Positions 42,773 through 51,780 are shown, counted from the stretch's first letter. The stretch is DNA of 64,000 bases from Luteimicrobium xylanilyticum (GCF_009429125.1 NZ_CP045529.1:3906001-3970000), one strand, 5' to 3'. Translations and numbers: made by a program. Notes: a model not told the origin generated them from the letters alone.

Positions 42773-44400
42773 GTCACCGCTCCTACGTGCCACGGGATGA
42801 ACTCCTCCGCGCCGATGGTCTGGCCGTCGATCAGCAGGTCCTCCGAGACGGTCCGCTCCCCCGACGCGACACGCAGGATCGTGTCGAAGATCTCCCGCCC
42901 GACCTGCTCGAGCGTGGCCGTGCCCTCGACGATCCGCCCCGCGTCGAGGTCCATGTCCTCGGACATGACCCGGTACATCGGGGTGTTGGTCGCGACCTTG
43001 ATCGACGGCGTCGGGCGGCACCCGAAGACCGAGCCCCGGCCCGTCGTGAAGACGACGACGTTCGCACCGCCGGCGACGAGGCCCGTGACGGACACCGGGT
43101 CGTAGCCGGGGGTGTCCATGAACGCGAAGCCGACGTGCGGCTCGATGCGCTCGGCGTACTCGTAGACGGCGGCGAGGTCGGCGCGGCCGCCCTTCGCGAC
43201 GGCGCCGAGCGACTTCTCGAGGATCGTCGTGAGCCCGCCGGCCTTGTTCCCCGGTGACGGGTTGTTGTCCATGCTGCCTCCGCCTGCCGCGGTGTAGTCC
43301 TTCCACCACCCGATCCGGTCGAGCAGGCGCTGCGCGACGGCCGGCGAGGTCGCGCGGCGCGTCAGCAGGTGCTCGGCGCCGAACACCTCGGGGGTCTCGG
43401 CCAGCACCGACGCCGCGCCGTACGCGACGAGCCGGTCCGACGCCCAGCCGAGCGCCGGGTTGGCGGTGATCCCGGAGTACCCGTCGGACCCGCCGCAGTT
43501 GAGCGCGAGCACGAGCTCGGAGACGTCGCACTCGACGCGCTGACGCGTGTCCACGGCCGCGAGCATCCGCTCGACCGCCGCGACGCCGGCCGCGACCGTG
43601 GCCCGGACGCCGCCGGTGCCCTGGATCGTGAGGGACTCGACGAGCGTGTCCTCGGGGATGTCGGCGAGCACGGGGTCCACGGGCGGCGGCGGCGTCCCGA
43701 CGCCCGGCATCCCGAGGAACGCCCCCGAGCCGGAACGCGTGGCGATCTGCTCCGTGAGCACCATCTCGCAGCCCAGCCCCAGCACGAGCAGCGCGCCGAC
43801 GTTGGGGTGCGCGGCGTACCCGCGCAGCGTCCTCAGCAGGAGCTGCCCGCCCTCGCTCGAGGGCACCATGCCGCACCCGGACTGGTGGGTGAGCGCCACG
43901 ACGCCGTCCACGCTCGGGTACGCGGCGAGCACCTCGGGCGTGAACCGCGCGGCGATCATCCGTGCCGTCGACGCCGAGCAGTTCACCGACGTGAGGATCG
44001 CGACGTAGTTCCGGGTCCCCACGCGTCCGTCGGCGCGACGGTAGCCGCGGAAGGTGGGTCGCGGGCCGTCGGGCACGGCGAGCTCGGTGTGCGTGCCGCC
44101 GAGCGCGTGGTCGCGGTGCCCCTCCTCGAACCCGAGGTTGTGGACGTGCACGTGCTCGCCCGCGCGGATCGGGCGGGTCGCCACCCCGATCGACTGGCCG
44201 TACTTGTGCACCTCCGCGCCTGCCGCGACGTCGGTGAGCGCGACCTTGTGCCCGCGCGGGACGGCGTCCGCGACCGTGACCGAGCGCCCGGCCGCCTCGA
44301 CGACGTCGCCGGCCGACAGGTCGCGGGTCGCGACGGCGACGTCGTCGCCGTCGTGCAGGGCGAGCAGGCCGCCGTCGGTCTGCGGGGAGGCGACCGTCAT
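42769..44400 (-). CDS. uxaA: Altronate dehydratase (UxaA)
   Basis: This is a 543-residue dehydratase. Residues 1-100 form the SAF domain (HDGDDVAVATRDLSAGDVV), and the long C-terminal domain has HQSGCGM, LGLGCEM, LNCGGSDGYSGITANPALG and the family end. It converts D-altronate to 2-keto-3-deoxygluconate, the third step of galacturonate breakdown. The partner steps UxaC and UxaB are on the divergent operon. ATG 44400 overlaps the LacI-DUF6807 stop (ATGA). Confidence 0.92.
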   Translation of the reverse strand: MTVASPQTDGGLLALHDGDDVAVATRDLSAGDVVEAAGRSVTVADAVPRGHKVALTDVAAGAEVHKYGQSIGVATRPIRAGEHVHVHNLGFEEGHRDHALGGTHTELAVPDGPRPTFRGYRRADGRVGTRNYVAILTSVNCSASTARMIAARFTPEVLAAYPSVDGVVALTHQSGCGMVPSSEGGQLLLRTLRGYAAHPNVGALLVLGLGCEMVLTEQIATRSGSGAFLGMPGVGTPPPPVDPVLADIPEDTLVESLTIQGTGGVRATVAAGVAAVERMLAAVDTRQRVECDVSELVLALNCGGSDGYSGITANPALGWASDRLVAYGAASVLAETPEVFGAEHLLTRRATSPAVAQRLLDRIGWWKDYTAAGGGSMDNNPSPGNKAGGLTTILEKSLGAVAKGGRADLAAVYEYAERIEPHVGFAFMDTPGYDPVSVTGLVAGGANVVVFTTGRGSVFGCRPTPSIKVATNTPMYRVMSEDMDLDAGRIVEGTATLEQVGREIFDTILRVASGERTVSEDLLIDGQTIGAEEFIPWHVGAVT

Positions 44401-46412
44401 CGGGCCGCCTCCGCCCCGAAGGTCTCGGCCGCGAGCGGGAGCCACCGCTCGACGACCGCCGCGGGCGTGTGCAGCCCGTCGAGCACGAGCGCGGTCAGCC
44501 CGAGGTCGAGGGGCTCCCGCGCGGCGAGCCGCACCGGAGCGTCCCACGCGACGGCGGGACCTGCGGCGACGTACGGCTGCGTGCGGACGAACCACCGCTC
44601 GCGTCCGTCCTGCACGAGGACGACGGTCGTCCACGAGCCGGCCGTGCGGAGCGTGAGCGCGAGCCACGGCGACCGCGAGCCCAGGCACGCGCGGGCGCCG
44701 ACGCCGTCGGCGGACGCGACCGTGCCCTCCTCGACGGGCGCGAACCGCCAGAACAGGCCGCCGAAGCCGGCGGCGTCGGGCCGCGGGCGCGCCGGCCCGG
44801 ACACGGTGAGGTCGCGCTGCGCGACGAGCGAGCTCGACCAGCGCAGCGCCCAGCCGACCGCGCCGGGGAGGGTGCGGGACGCGAGCACGCGGCGCTCCGC
44901 GAAGACGGGCGCGCCGTCCGGTGCGAGCCAGTCCACCTCGTCGCGCAGGACGCCGGGGTCGGCGGGATCCACGGTCGGCCCGCGCCGCGAGACCTCGCGC
45001 CCGTGGTTCGCGAGCAGCGTCATGCCCTCGCCCGGCACCCAGGTCCGCCCGCCCCAGAAGGACGTGCCGTCGACGTCGGGCAGGCCGAGCGAGAGCCCGT
45101 GCAGGTGGCGCCGGTCGGCGGGGTGCGCGCTCGTGAGCCGGGCCCCCGACAGGGCACGGACCGGGTGCAGGTAGGGGCGCGGCGAGTGCTCCGGCCGCAT
45201 CGTCTCGCCCGTCACGTACCGGGCGATCCGCACGCCGCCCGCGGTCAGGACGTTCCCGACGACGTCGCTGCGCCACGCCGTCGGGCCGGGGTCGCGTTCC
45301 TCGCGGGCCGCGCCGGCGTCGGGTGCCGGGCCTGTGGACTCACGGAGCACGAGGTGGGTCCGCAGCAGGTCGGTCGAGCTCTCCGGCAGGGCGGGCCCCG
45401 CCTCGTCGCTGTGCCCGCCGGGCGTGGAGATCTGCTCGTGGAGCCGCTTCCAGGCGCGCTCGCCGAGCTGGGTCCGGGGCACCGCGACCGTCGTGAGCGG
45501 CGGCGTCGAGAAGTGGGCGAGGTCGATGTCGTCGAACCCGACGACCGACACCTCGGCGGGGACGGCGACGCCGAGCTCGCTGAGCCGGCCGAGGAGCCCG
45601 AACGCGACGAGGTCGTTGTAGGCGACGACGGCGGTCGCGCGGGTCGCGATCACGGCCTCCGCGGCCGCGTACCCGTCCGCGATGGTCGCGCCGCACGGCA
45701 CGGAGATGAAGCTGACGCCGCCGAACGAGGCTTGCGCGGTCTCGAAACCGGCGAGGCGCTCGGCGTTCGACGACGACGCCGCGGGGCCCGCGAGGTACAC
45801 GACCGAGCGGTGTCCGAGCGTCATGAGGTGCTCGACGGCCTCGTACATGGCCTCGGCGTAGTCGACGCTCACGGCGGGGACCGAGGACTCGGGCAGGGTC
45901 CGGTTGACGAGCACGACGGGCTGGGTCGCGGCGACGGCGGCGGCGAGCTCGTCGTCGGTCATGCGTGGGGCGACCATGACGAGCGCGTCCACGCGCGAGC
46001 GCGTGGTGCGGACGGCGCGCGCCTCCCGTTCGGGCCGCTCCGCCGTCTCGGCGACGACGACGCCGTAGCCCTCGGCGTCCGCGCCGGCCGCGATGCCCCG
46101 CAGGACCTCCTGGAACATCGGGTTGGTCAGGTCGGGCACGACGACGCCGACGGCCTGCGTGCGTCCGAGCGACAGGGACCGCGCCATCGCGGACGGCCGG
46201 TAGTCGAGCTCCGCGGCGGCCTGCCGGACGCGTTCGGCGAGCTCCGGGTCGACCTTGCGGCCGTTCATGACCCTCGACACGGTCGCCCGGGACACGCTCG
46301 CCGCGGCGGCCACGTCGCTGATGGTGGCGCCGGCGGCTGACTGCTCGCGGCCGCGGCGCCCGGTGCCCGTGGTCGGCGACTCTGCCGACCCGGACGACCC
46401 GTCGTTCGTCAT
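44397..46412 (-). CDS. LacI regulator fused to a DUF6807 (PmoA-like) domain
   Basis: This is a 671-residue fusion. Residues ~30-365 are a complete LacI repressor with ATISDVAAAASVSRATVSRV and the ligand-domain end EVSVVGFDDIDLAHFSTPP. Residues ~385-670 are a DUF6807/PmoA-like domain with HPVRALSGARLTSAHPADRR, HHLHGLS-like HLHGLSLG, and FWRFAP. DUF6807 is not a methane monooxygenase subunit and is of unknown, possibly sugar-related, function. It is predicted to control the pectin genes and may sense or process a uronate. Repression of its own promoter is likely. Confidence 0.85.
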   Translation of the reverse strand: MTNDGSSGSAESPTTGTGRRGREQSAAGATISDVAAAASVSRATVSRVMNGRKVDPELAERVRQAAAELDYRPSAMARSLSLGRTQAVGVVVPDLTNPMFQEVLRGIAAGADAEGYGVVVAETAERPEREARAVRTTRSRVDALVMVAPRMTDDELAAAVAATQPVVLVNRTLPESSVPAVSVDYAEAMYEAVEHLMTLGHRSVVYLAGPAASSSNAERLAGFETAQASFGGVSFISVPCGATIADGYAAAEAVIATRATAVVAYNDLVAFGLLGRLSELGVAVPAEVSVVGFDDIDLAHFSTPPLTTVAVPRTQLGERAWKRLHEQISTPGGHSDEAGPALPESSTDLLRTHLVLRESTGPAPDAGAAREERDPGPTAWRSDVVGNVLTAGGVRIARYVTGETMRPEHSPRPYLHPVRALSGARLTSAHPADRRHLHGLSLGLPDVDGTSFWGGRTWVPGEGMTLLANHGREVSRRGPTVDPADPGVLRDEVDWLAPDGAPVFAERRVLASRTLPGAVGWALRWSSSLVAQRDLTVSGPARPRPDAAGFGGLFWRFAPVEEGTVASADGVGARACLGSRSPWLALTLRTAGSWTTVVLVQDGRERWFVRTQPYVAAGPAVAWDAPVRLAAREPLDLGLTALVLDGLHTPAAVVERWLPLAAETFGAEAAR

Positions 46413-46440
46413 CTGGGTGCTCCCCGGTGCTGGACATGTG

Positions 46441-46454
46441 AGAAACAGGTTTCT
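46441..46454. promoter_or_regulatory. LacI-type operator O1 at the pectin regulator promoter
   Basis: AGAAACAGGTTTCT is a perfect inverted repeat AGAAAC-AG-GTTTCT. It lies at the predicted transcription start of the LacI-DUF6807 gene, just downstream of its -10, so binding should repress that promoter. Confidence 0.65.
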
Positions 46455-46460
46455 TGTCGG

Positions 46461-46490
46461 ACGCTATCCCATGCGCAGCTCGCGTGTCAC
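46461..46490 (-). promoter_or_regulatory. Promoter of the LacI-DUF6807/uxaA/GH28 operon
   Basis: On the minus strand GTGACA (46490-46485), an 18-base spacer and TAGCGT (46466-46461) form a plausible promoter directing transcription toward 46412. Operator O1 overlaps the predicted start. Confidence 0.5.
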
Positions 46491-46557
46491 CCAGGCTCAC
46501 CGCTGCAGCGCGGTGGACACGCTCCCATCGGCCGAGATCACGTCTCGGTCACGACAC

Positions 46558-46586
46558 TTGCCAGGATCCAGATCACCCGTTAGGTT
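46558..46586 (+). promoter_or_regulatory. Promoter of the pectin ABC/kdu/uxa operon
   Basis: TTGCCA (46558-46563), a 17-base spacer and TAGGTT (46581-46586) form a good promoter for the plus-strand operon. Operator O2 overlaps the predicted start. Confidence 0.6.
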
Positions 46587-46587
46587 C

Positions 46588-46602
46588 TGGAAACCGGTTA
46601 CT
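46588..46602. promoter_or_regulatory. LacI-type operator O2 at the pectin ABC operon promoter
   Basis: TGGAAACCGGTTACT has the AACCGGTT core (46592-46599), close to the classical LacI-family half-site arrangement. It starts 2 bases after the -10 of the ABC operon, 50 bases before the first ATG. Confidence 0.65.
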
Positions 46603-46651
46603 GAGACCGGGGCCACAACGACGGTGGCCCGCACTTACGAGGAAGTGAGTC

Positions 46652-47599
46652 ATGTCAGCGATCAGCGAGCTGAAGGCGATCAAGCGCCGGCGCGGGGGGC
46701 CCGAGGTCACGACCTCGACCAACCTGCGCAAGTCCGACGGACGCGCCGCGCTCGTCTTCCTGGCCCCCTGGTTCGTCGGGCTCGGCGCGGTCACGCTCTT
46801 CCCGCTGGTCGCGTCGCTCTACCTGTCGTTCACCAAGTACGACCTGCTGACCTCGCCCCAGTGGGTCGGTCTCACGAACTTCGTCGACCTCTTCCACGAC
46901 GAGCGGATGTGGCAGTCGCTCCGGGTGACGCTCACGTACGTCGTGACGAGCGTGCCGCTCCAGCTCGGCGCGGCCCTCCTGGTCGCCGTCGTCCTCAACC
47001 AGGGCATGCGGGGCCTCGCGTTCTACCGCTCGGTCATCTACCTGCCCTCCCTGATGGGCGGCTCGGTCGCGATCGCGATCCTGTGGCGCCAGGTCTTCGG
47101 CGAGGAGGGCCTCGTCAACAAGTTCCTCGGCGTGTTCGGCATCACGGGCACCGGCTGGGTCTCCAACCCCGACACCGCGCTCTGGACGATCGTCCTGCTG
47201 CACGTGTGGACGTTCGGCTCGCCGATGATCATCTTCCTCGCCGGCCTGCGCCAGATCCCCGACATGTACTACGAGGCGTCCCAGCTCGACGGCGCCTCCA
47301 GGTGGCGGCAGTTCCGCTCGATCACGCTGCCGCTCCTCAGCCCGATCATCTTCTTCAACCTCGTGATGCAGGTGATCACGGCGTTCCAGGCCTTCACCCA
47401 GGCCTACGTCGTGTCCGGCGGTACGGGCGGCCCGTCCGACTCGACGCTCTTCTACACGCTCTACCTGTACCAGGAGGGCTTCTCGAACCTCCACATGGGC
47501 TACGCGTCCGCGATGGCCTGGATCCTCGTCCTCATCGTCCTGACCCTGACCGGCCTGAACTTCTGGCTGTCGAAGTTCTGGGTCCACTACGGGGACTGA
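46652..47599 (+). CDS. Carbohydrate ABC transporter permease (MalF type), pectin island
   Basis: This is a 315-residue permease with six hydrophobic segments. The EAA loop is YEASQLDGASRWRQFRSITL. The N-terminus is basic and cytoplasmic. It is the first gene of a long operon with the MalG partner, binding protein and uronate enzymes, so it probably imports oligogalacturonides or unsaturated rhamnogalacturonan pieces. No cluster ATPase is present; a shared MsiK-type ATPase is likely. GAGGAAGTGAG lies just upstream of the start as the ribosome-binding site. Confidence 0.9.
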   Translation: MSAISELKAIKRRRGGPEVTTSTNLRKSDGRAALVFLAPWFVGLGAVTLFPLVASLYLSFTKYDLLTSPQWVGLTNFVDLFHDERMWQSLRVTLTYVVTSVPLQLGAALLVAVVLNQGMRGLAFYRSVIYLPSLMGGSVAIAILWRQVFGEEGLVNKFLGVFGITGTGWVSNPDTALWTIVLLHVWTFGSPMIIFLAGLRQIPDMYYEASQLDGASRWRQFRSITLPLLSPIIFFNLVMQVITAFQAFTQAYVVSGGTGGPSDSTLFYTLYLYQEGFSNLHMGYASAMAWILVLIVLTLTGLNFWLSKFWVHYGD

Positions 47600-47612
47600 A
47601 AGGAAAGCTGCG

Positions 47613-48533
47613 ATGTCGACGCCGACACTCTCCCGCACGGACCTCGGGAGCCGGATCTCCGAGCTCGCCTCCGCTGCCCCCGCCAAGCGCCGCAAGGGCC
47701 TCTGGCGCAGCCGCACCCGCTCCGTGCTCCGGCACGTCCTCCTGATCGCCGCGTGCGTCGCGATGATCTACCCGCTCCTGTGGATGCTGGGCAGCTCGTT
47801 CAAGCCCACCGAGGACATCTTCAAGGACCTCTCGCTGGTGCCCCGCCGCTGGGACTTCTCCAACTACTCCACCGGCTGGAACGCCCTGACGTACCAGTTC
47901 GGCCGGTACATGCTGAACTCCCTCACGATCGTCATCGGCTGCCTGCTCGGCAACCTCGTGAGCTGCACCATGGCCGCGTACGCGTTCGCCCGGCTCAAGT
48001 TCCGGGGCCGGGGCATCTGGTTCGCCGTCATGCTCGTCACGATCATGCTGCCGATCCACGTGATCATCGTTCCCCGCTACGTGATGTTCCGGCAGCTCGA
48101 CTGGGTCAACACCTTCTGGCCCCTCGTCGTCCCGAGCCTGCTCGCGACGGACGCGTTCTTCATCTTCCTCATGGTGCAGTTCTTCCGCGGGATCCCGACG
48201 GAGCTCGAGGAGGCCGCGCGGCTCGACGGCTGCGGGCACCCCCGGATCTTCCTGCGCATCATGCTCCCGCTGTCCGTCCCCGCCCTCGCGACGGTCGCGA
48301 TCTTCACGTTCATCTGGACGTGGAACGACTTCTTCAGCCAGCTCGTCTTCCTCACGTCCGACGACGTGAAATCGGCGCCGCTCGCGCTGCGCCTGTTCCT
48401 CGACTCGTCGTCGGGCAGCTCGTGGGGGCCCATGTTCGCCATGTCGATCGTGACGATCGTCCCCATCTTCCTGATCTTCCTGTTCGGCCAGAAGTACCTC
48501 GTCCGAGGCATCGCGACCACAGGAATCAAGTAA
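47613..48533 (+). CDS. Carbohydrate ABC transporter permease (MalG type), pectin island
   Basis: This is a 306-residue permease with six hydrophobic segments and the EAA loop LEEAARLDGCGHPRIFLRIM. It starts 13 bases after the MalF-type gene with AAAGGAAAG upstream. It pairs with the upstream permease and the binding lipoprotein to import pectin-derived oligosaccharides. Confidence 0.9.
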   Translation: MSTPTLSRTDLGSRISELASAAPAKRRKGLWRSRTRSVLRHVLLIAACVAMIYPLLWMLGSSFKPTEDIFKDLSLVPRRWDFSNYSTGWNALTYQFGRYMLNSLTIVIGCLLGNLVSCTMAAYAFARLKFRGRGIWFAVMLVTIMLPIHVIIVPRYVMFRQLDWVNTFWPLVVPSLLATDAFFIFLMVQFFRGIPTELEEAARLDGCGHPRIFLRIMLPLSVPALATVAIFTFIWTWNDFFSQLVFLTSDDVKSAPLALRLFLDSSSGSSWGPMFAMSIVTIVPIFLIFLFGQKYLVRGIATTGIK

Positions 48534-48622
48534 CCCCTCCACCCGACCGTCCACCGGTCGGCGCCTTCGACGCCGGCCGCTCGCAGTGCCGCGAAACGGA
48601 AACCCGAAGGAGACACACCATC

Positions 48623-49951
48623 ATGTCCAAGTCGATGAGCCGCCGCGTACGTCGCGCCGGTTCCGCAGCAGTCGTCACGCTCGCCGTGGTCGGCCTGGCC
48701 GCCTGCTCCGCCACGGGCGGGAGCGGCGGGAAGTCCACCGACGGAGGTGGCGACGGCAAGGTCACCATCAAGTTCTCGTGGTGGGGCTCCGACTCGCGCG
48801 TCACCTCGACGCAGCAGATCATCGCCGCGTTCGAGGCCGAGCACCCAAACATCCACGTCGAGCCGGTCAACACGTCGTGGGACGAGTACTTCGAGAAGAT
48901 GAACGTCATGGCGGCCGGCAACGACCTGCCCGACGTCATGACCCAGGACGACCGCTACCTCACCGAGTACGCGACGCGCGGCCTCCTCGCCGACCTGGGC
49001 TCCCTCGACATCGACACCAGCAAGGTCGACTCCTCGGTCCTCGACACGGGCAAGATCGACGGCAAGCTCTACGGCATCGCGTCGGGCGTCAACGTGCATG
49101 CCGTCGTCGCCGACCCCCAGGCCTTCAAGGACGCGGGCGTCACGATGCCCGACGACAAGACCTGGACCTGGGACGACTACTCGAAGATCGCCGCGCAGCT
49201 CACCAAGGCGACGGGCGGCAAGGTCTACGGCGTCCAGAACTACAGCTTCATCGAGCCCGTCCTCGAGGTCTACGCCCGCCAGCACGGGCAGGAGATGTTC
49301 ACCGCCGACGGCAAGCTCGGCATCTCGCAGGACCTGGTCGCAGAGTGGTTCCAGCGGTCCGCCGACCAGATCAAGTCCAAGGCGGAGCCGTCCGCGTCGA
49401 CGTCCACCGAGGTCCAGTCGGCCGGTGTCGACGGCTCGCTCGTCGCGACCAACAAGGGCGGCATGGCCTGGTTCTGGTCCAACCAGCTCGCCGCGATCCA
49501 GAAGGACGCCGGCCACCCGCTGCAGCTCCTGCGCGCCCCCGGCGACACGGAGTTCGGACACACGGGCGAGTACCTGCGCGCGGCGATGTCGTACTCGGTC
49601 TCGGCCAAGTCGAAGCACCCGAAGGAGGCCGCGGAGTTCGTCGACTTCATGCTGAACTCCCAGAAGGCCGGCGACATCAACCTCACCGACCGCGGTCTGC
49701 CCTCGAACCTCGACGTGCGGACCGCGATCCTGCCGAAGCTCGACGACGCCGACAAGACGAGCGCTGCGTTCATCCAGGAGCTCACGGACGACAAGGTCTT
49801 CGAGACCTCCAAGCCCGTCCCGCCGAAGGGCTCGGGCGAGGTCTCGGACATCACGGGCCGCGTCAACTCGGACGTGATCTTCGGCAAGAAGAGCGCGCAG
49901 GACGCCGCCAAGTCGTGGATCGACGAGGTCAACAAGGCCATCGGCCAGTGA
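48623..49951 (+). CDS. Extracellular solute-binding lipoprotein of the pectin ABC importer
   Basis: This is a 442-residue family 1 sugar-binding protein with a basic N-region, hydrophobic core and lipobox LAAC, so it is a membrane-anchored lipoprotein. The mature part begins with a Gly/Lys-rich linker and then TIKFSWWGSDSRVTSTQQII. ATG 48623 has GAAGGAGA 7 bases upstream. A strong stem-loop follows the stop, often seen where binding-protein mRNA is made in excess. The ligand is inferred from context to be an oligogalacturonide. Confidence 0.9.
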   Translation: MSKSMSRRVRRAGSAAVVTLAVVGLAACSATGGSGGKSTDGGGDGKVTIKFSWWGSDSRVTSTQQIIAAFEAEHPNIHVEPVNTSWDEYFEKMNVMAAGNDLPDVMTQDDRYLTEYATRGLLADLGSLDIDTSKVDSSVLDTGKIDGKLYGIASGVNVHAVVADPQAFKDAGVTMPDDKTWTWDDYSKIAAQLTKATGGKVYGVQNYSFIEPVLEVYARQHGQEMFTADGKLGISQDLVAEWFQRSADQIKSKAEPSASTSTEVQSAGVDGSLVATNKGGMAWFWSNQLAAIQKDAGHPLQLLRAPGDTEFGHTGEYLRAAMSYSVSAKSKHPKEAAEFVDFMLNSQKAGDINLTDRGLPSNLDVRTAILPKLDDADKTSAAFIQELTDDKVFETSKPVPPKGSGEVSDITGRVNSDVIFGKKSAQDAAKSWIDEVNKAIGQ

Positions 49952-49963
49952 TCCACCGCCCGT

Positions 49964-50013
49964 GGCGGGGCGGGGCCGTGCGACCGAGAGCACGGTTCTG
50001 CCCCCGCCCCGCC
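49964..50013. terminator. Strong intercistronic stem-loop after the pectin binding-protein gene
   Basis: A 12-bp perfect stem (49964-49975 with 50002-50013) carries an inner 6-bp stem CCGTGC/GCACGG (49976-49981 with 49990-49995). There is no T tract. It sits between the binding-protein gene and kduD. It may stabilise the upstream message and partly end transcription, giving more binding protein than enzymes. Confidence 0.7.
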
Positions 50014-50081
50014 GCGGGCATCCCTCTTCCCCCGCCCGGGCCGCCGTGCCCGACGACGCCACTCCAGCAAGGAGCTCACCG

Positions 50082-50846
50082 ATGGTTCTCGACCTGTTCC
50101 GCCTCGACGGCCGCGTCGCCGTGGTCACGGGGTCGTCGCGCGGGCTCGGGGCCGGCATGGCTCTCGCGCTCGCCGAGGCCGGCGCGGACGTGGTGTGCGT
50201 CGAGCGGTCGGCGGGGTCGACGACGGCGGACGAGGTCCGTGCCCTCGGTCGCCGTGCGCACGTGGTGACCGCGGACCTGGGGGCGGCCTCGCCCGACGAG
50301 CTGGCCGCCGTCGTCGACGAGGCCGTGGCCGTCATGGGCCGGGTCGACGTCCTCGTGAACAACGCCGGGACGATCCGGCGCGCCCCTGCCGTGGAGCACC
50401 CCGCGCCGTGGTGGGACGAGGTCCTCTCCGTAAACCTGGACGCCGTCTGGCACCTGTCGCAGGCCGCGGGCCGCCACATGCTGGCACGAGGCTCCGGGAA
50501 GATCGTCAACGTCGCGTCGATGCTCAGCTTCCAGGGCGGCATCACCGTCCCCGGCTACACGGCGTCCAAGCACGCGGTCGCCGGGCTGACCAAGGCCCTC
50601 GCCAACGAGTGGGCCGCAGGTGGCGTGAACGTCAACGCGGTCGCCCCCGGCTACATGGCCACCGACAACACGGCCGCCCTGCGCGACGACGCCGCCCGGG
50701 CCGGCTCGATCGGCGACCGGATCCCCGCCGGCCGCTGGGGCACGCCGGACGACCTCGCGGGCGCCGTCGTCTTCCTGGCGTCCGACGCGTCGGCGTACGT
50801 CCACGGCGCCGTGATCCCCCTCGACGGCGGCTGGCTCGTGCGCTGA
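50082..50846 (+). CDS. kduD: 2-dehydro-3-deoxy-D-gluconate 5-dehydrogenase (KduD), SDR family
   Basis: This is a 254-residue short-chain dehydrogenase. VVTGSSRGLGAGMALALAEA is the NAD-binding glycine motif, NNAGTIRRAPA follows, and YTASKHAVAGLTKALANEW holds the catalytic Tyr and Lys. It interconverts 2,5-diketo-3-deoxygluconate and 2-keto-3-deoxygluconate in unsaturated uronate catabolism. Adjacent kduI supports the assignment. ATG 50082 has AAGGAG 7 bases upstream. Confidence 0.88.
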   Translation: MVLDLFRLDGRVAVVTGSSRGLGAGMALALAEAGADVVCVERSAGSTTADEVRALGRRAHVVTADLGAASPDELAAVVDEAVAVMGRVDVLVNNAGTIRRAPAVEHPAPWWDEVLSVNLDAVWHLSQAAGRHMLARGSGKIVNVASMLSFQGGITVPGYTASKHAVAGLTKALANEWAAGGVNVNAVAPGYMATDNTAALRDDAARAGSIGDRIPAGRWGTPDDLAGAVVFLASDASAYVHGAVIPLDGGWLVR

Positions 50847-50922
50847 GCCGCGCCGGCGGCGCACGCACCCCACCCCGACCCGCACGCACCACCCGAACCA
50901 CACGCACCGAGGAGACACCCCG

Positions 50923-51780
50923 ATGGAGCAGCGCTACGCGACCCACCCCGACCAGGTCCCCGGAATGGACACCCAGGGCCTGCGCGACGCCTTCCTCCTC
51001 GAGCAGGTGTTCGTCCCCGGCGAGGTCACGCTCGTCTACACGCACCACGACCGGATCGTGCTCGGCGGCGCGGTCCCCGCCGGGACCGTCCTGACCCTGC
51101 CGGCCGACCCCGAGATCCGGTCGGAGTACTTCCTCGAGCACCGGGAGGTCGGGATCGTGAACCTCGGCGGGACGGGGACGGTCACCGCCGGCGGCGAGAC
51201 CTTCACGATGCCGAAGGGGGCGTGCCTGTACCTCGGCCGCGGGACCGACGGCGTCGAGCTCGCCGACGCGACGTCCGCCGACGGCGGCCCCGAGGACGCC
51301 GCGCAGCCGGGCGCCCAGTTCTACCTGTTCTCCGCCCCCGCGCACACGACCTACCCGAACGCGCTCGTCCTGCCCGGCGAAGGGAACCGGCTCGAGCTCG
51401 GGGACCCGCTGACCTCCAACCGCCGCACGCTCAACCAGTACGTGCACGAGAACGGCGTGCGGTCCTGCCAGGTCGTCATGGGCGTCACCGAGCTCCACCC
51501 CGGCTCGATGTGGAACACGATGCCCGCGCACACCCACGACCGGCGCACCGAGTGCTACCTGTACTTCGACGTGCCCGACGACGCGCGCGTCGTGCACCTG
51601 TGCGGCGAGCCCGACCAGACCCGCCACCTGCTCGTCGCCGACCGCCAGGCCGTGATCTCCCCGTCCTGGTCGGTGCACTCGGGCGTCGGGACCGCGTCCT
51701 ACTCGTTCGTGTGGGCGATGGCCGGGGAGAACCAGGCGTTCTCCGACATGGACACCTTCCCCGTCACGGACATGCGATGA
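50923..51780 (+). CDS. kduI: 5-dehydro-4-deoxy-D-glucuronate isomerase (KduI)
   Basis: This is a 285-residue cupin-type isomerase: GMDTQGLRDAFLLEQVFVPG and EYFLEHREVGIVNLGGTGTV near the N-terminus, and NTMPAHTHDRRTECYLYFD with the zinc-binding His/Glu cluster. It converts 4-deoxy-5-keto-uronate from unsaturated galacturonate to 2,5-diketo-3-deoxygluconate for KduD. ATG 50923 has GAGGAGA upstream. The stop overlaps the GH105 start. Confidence 0.93.
   Translation: MEQRYATHPDQVPGMDTQGLRDAFLLEQVFVPGEVTLVYTHHDRIVLGGAVPAGTVLTLPADPEIRSEYFLEHREVGIVNLGGTGTVTAGGETFTMPKGACLYLGRGTDGVELADATSADGGPEDAAQPGAQFYLFSAPAHTTYPNALVLPGEGNRLELGDPLTSNRRTLNQYVHENGVRSCQVVMGVTELHPGSMWNTMPAHTHDRRTECYLYFDVPDDARVVHLCGEPDQTRHLLVADRQAVISPSWSVHSGVGTASYSFVWAMAGENQAFSDMDTFPVTDMR

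Noticed and set aside
44397-45270. Methane monooxygenase subunit (PmoA) reading of the fusion's C-terminus
   Set aside because: The DUF6807 domain carries a historical PmoA label only; the protein has no membrane helices or copper site and sits in a galacturonate operon.
46652-48533. An ATPase gene for either sugar importer
   Set aside because: None is present in the two sugar ABC clusters; the only importer-type ATPase in the window (29790-30548) belongs to the sulfonate-type operon.
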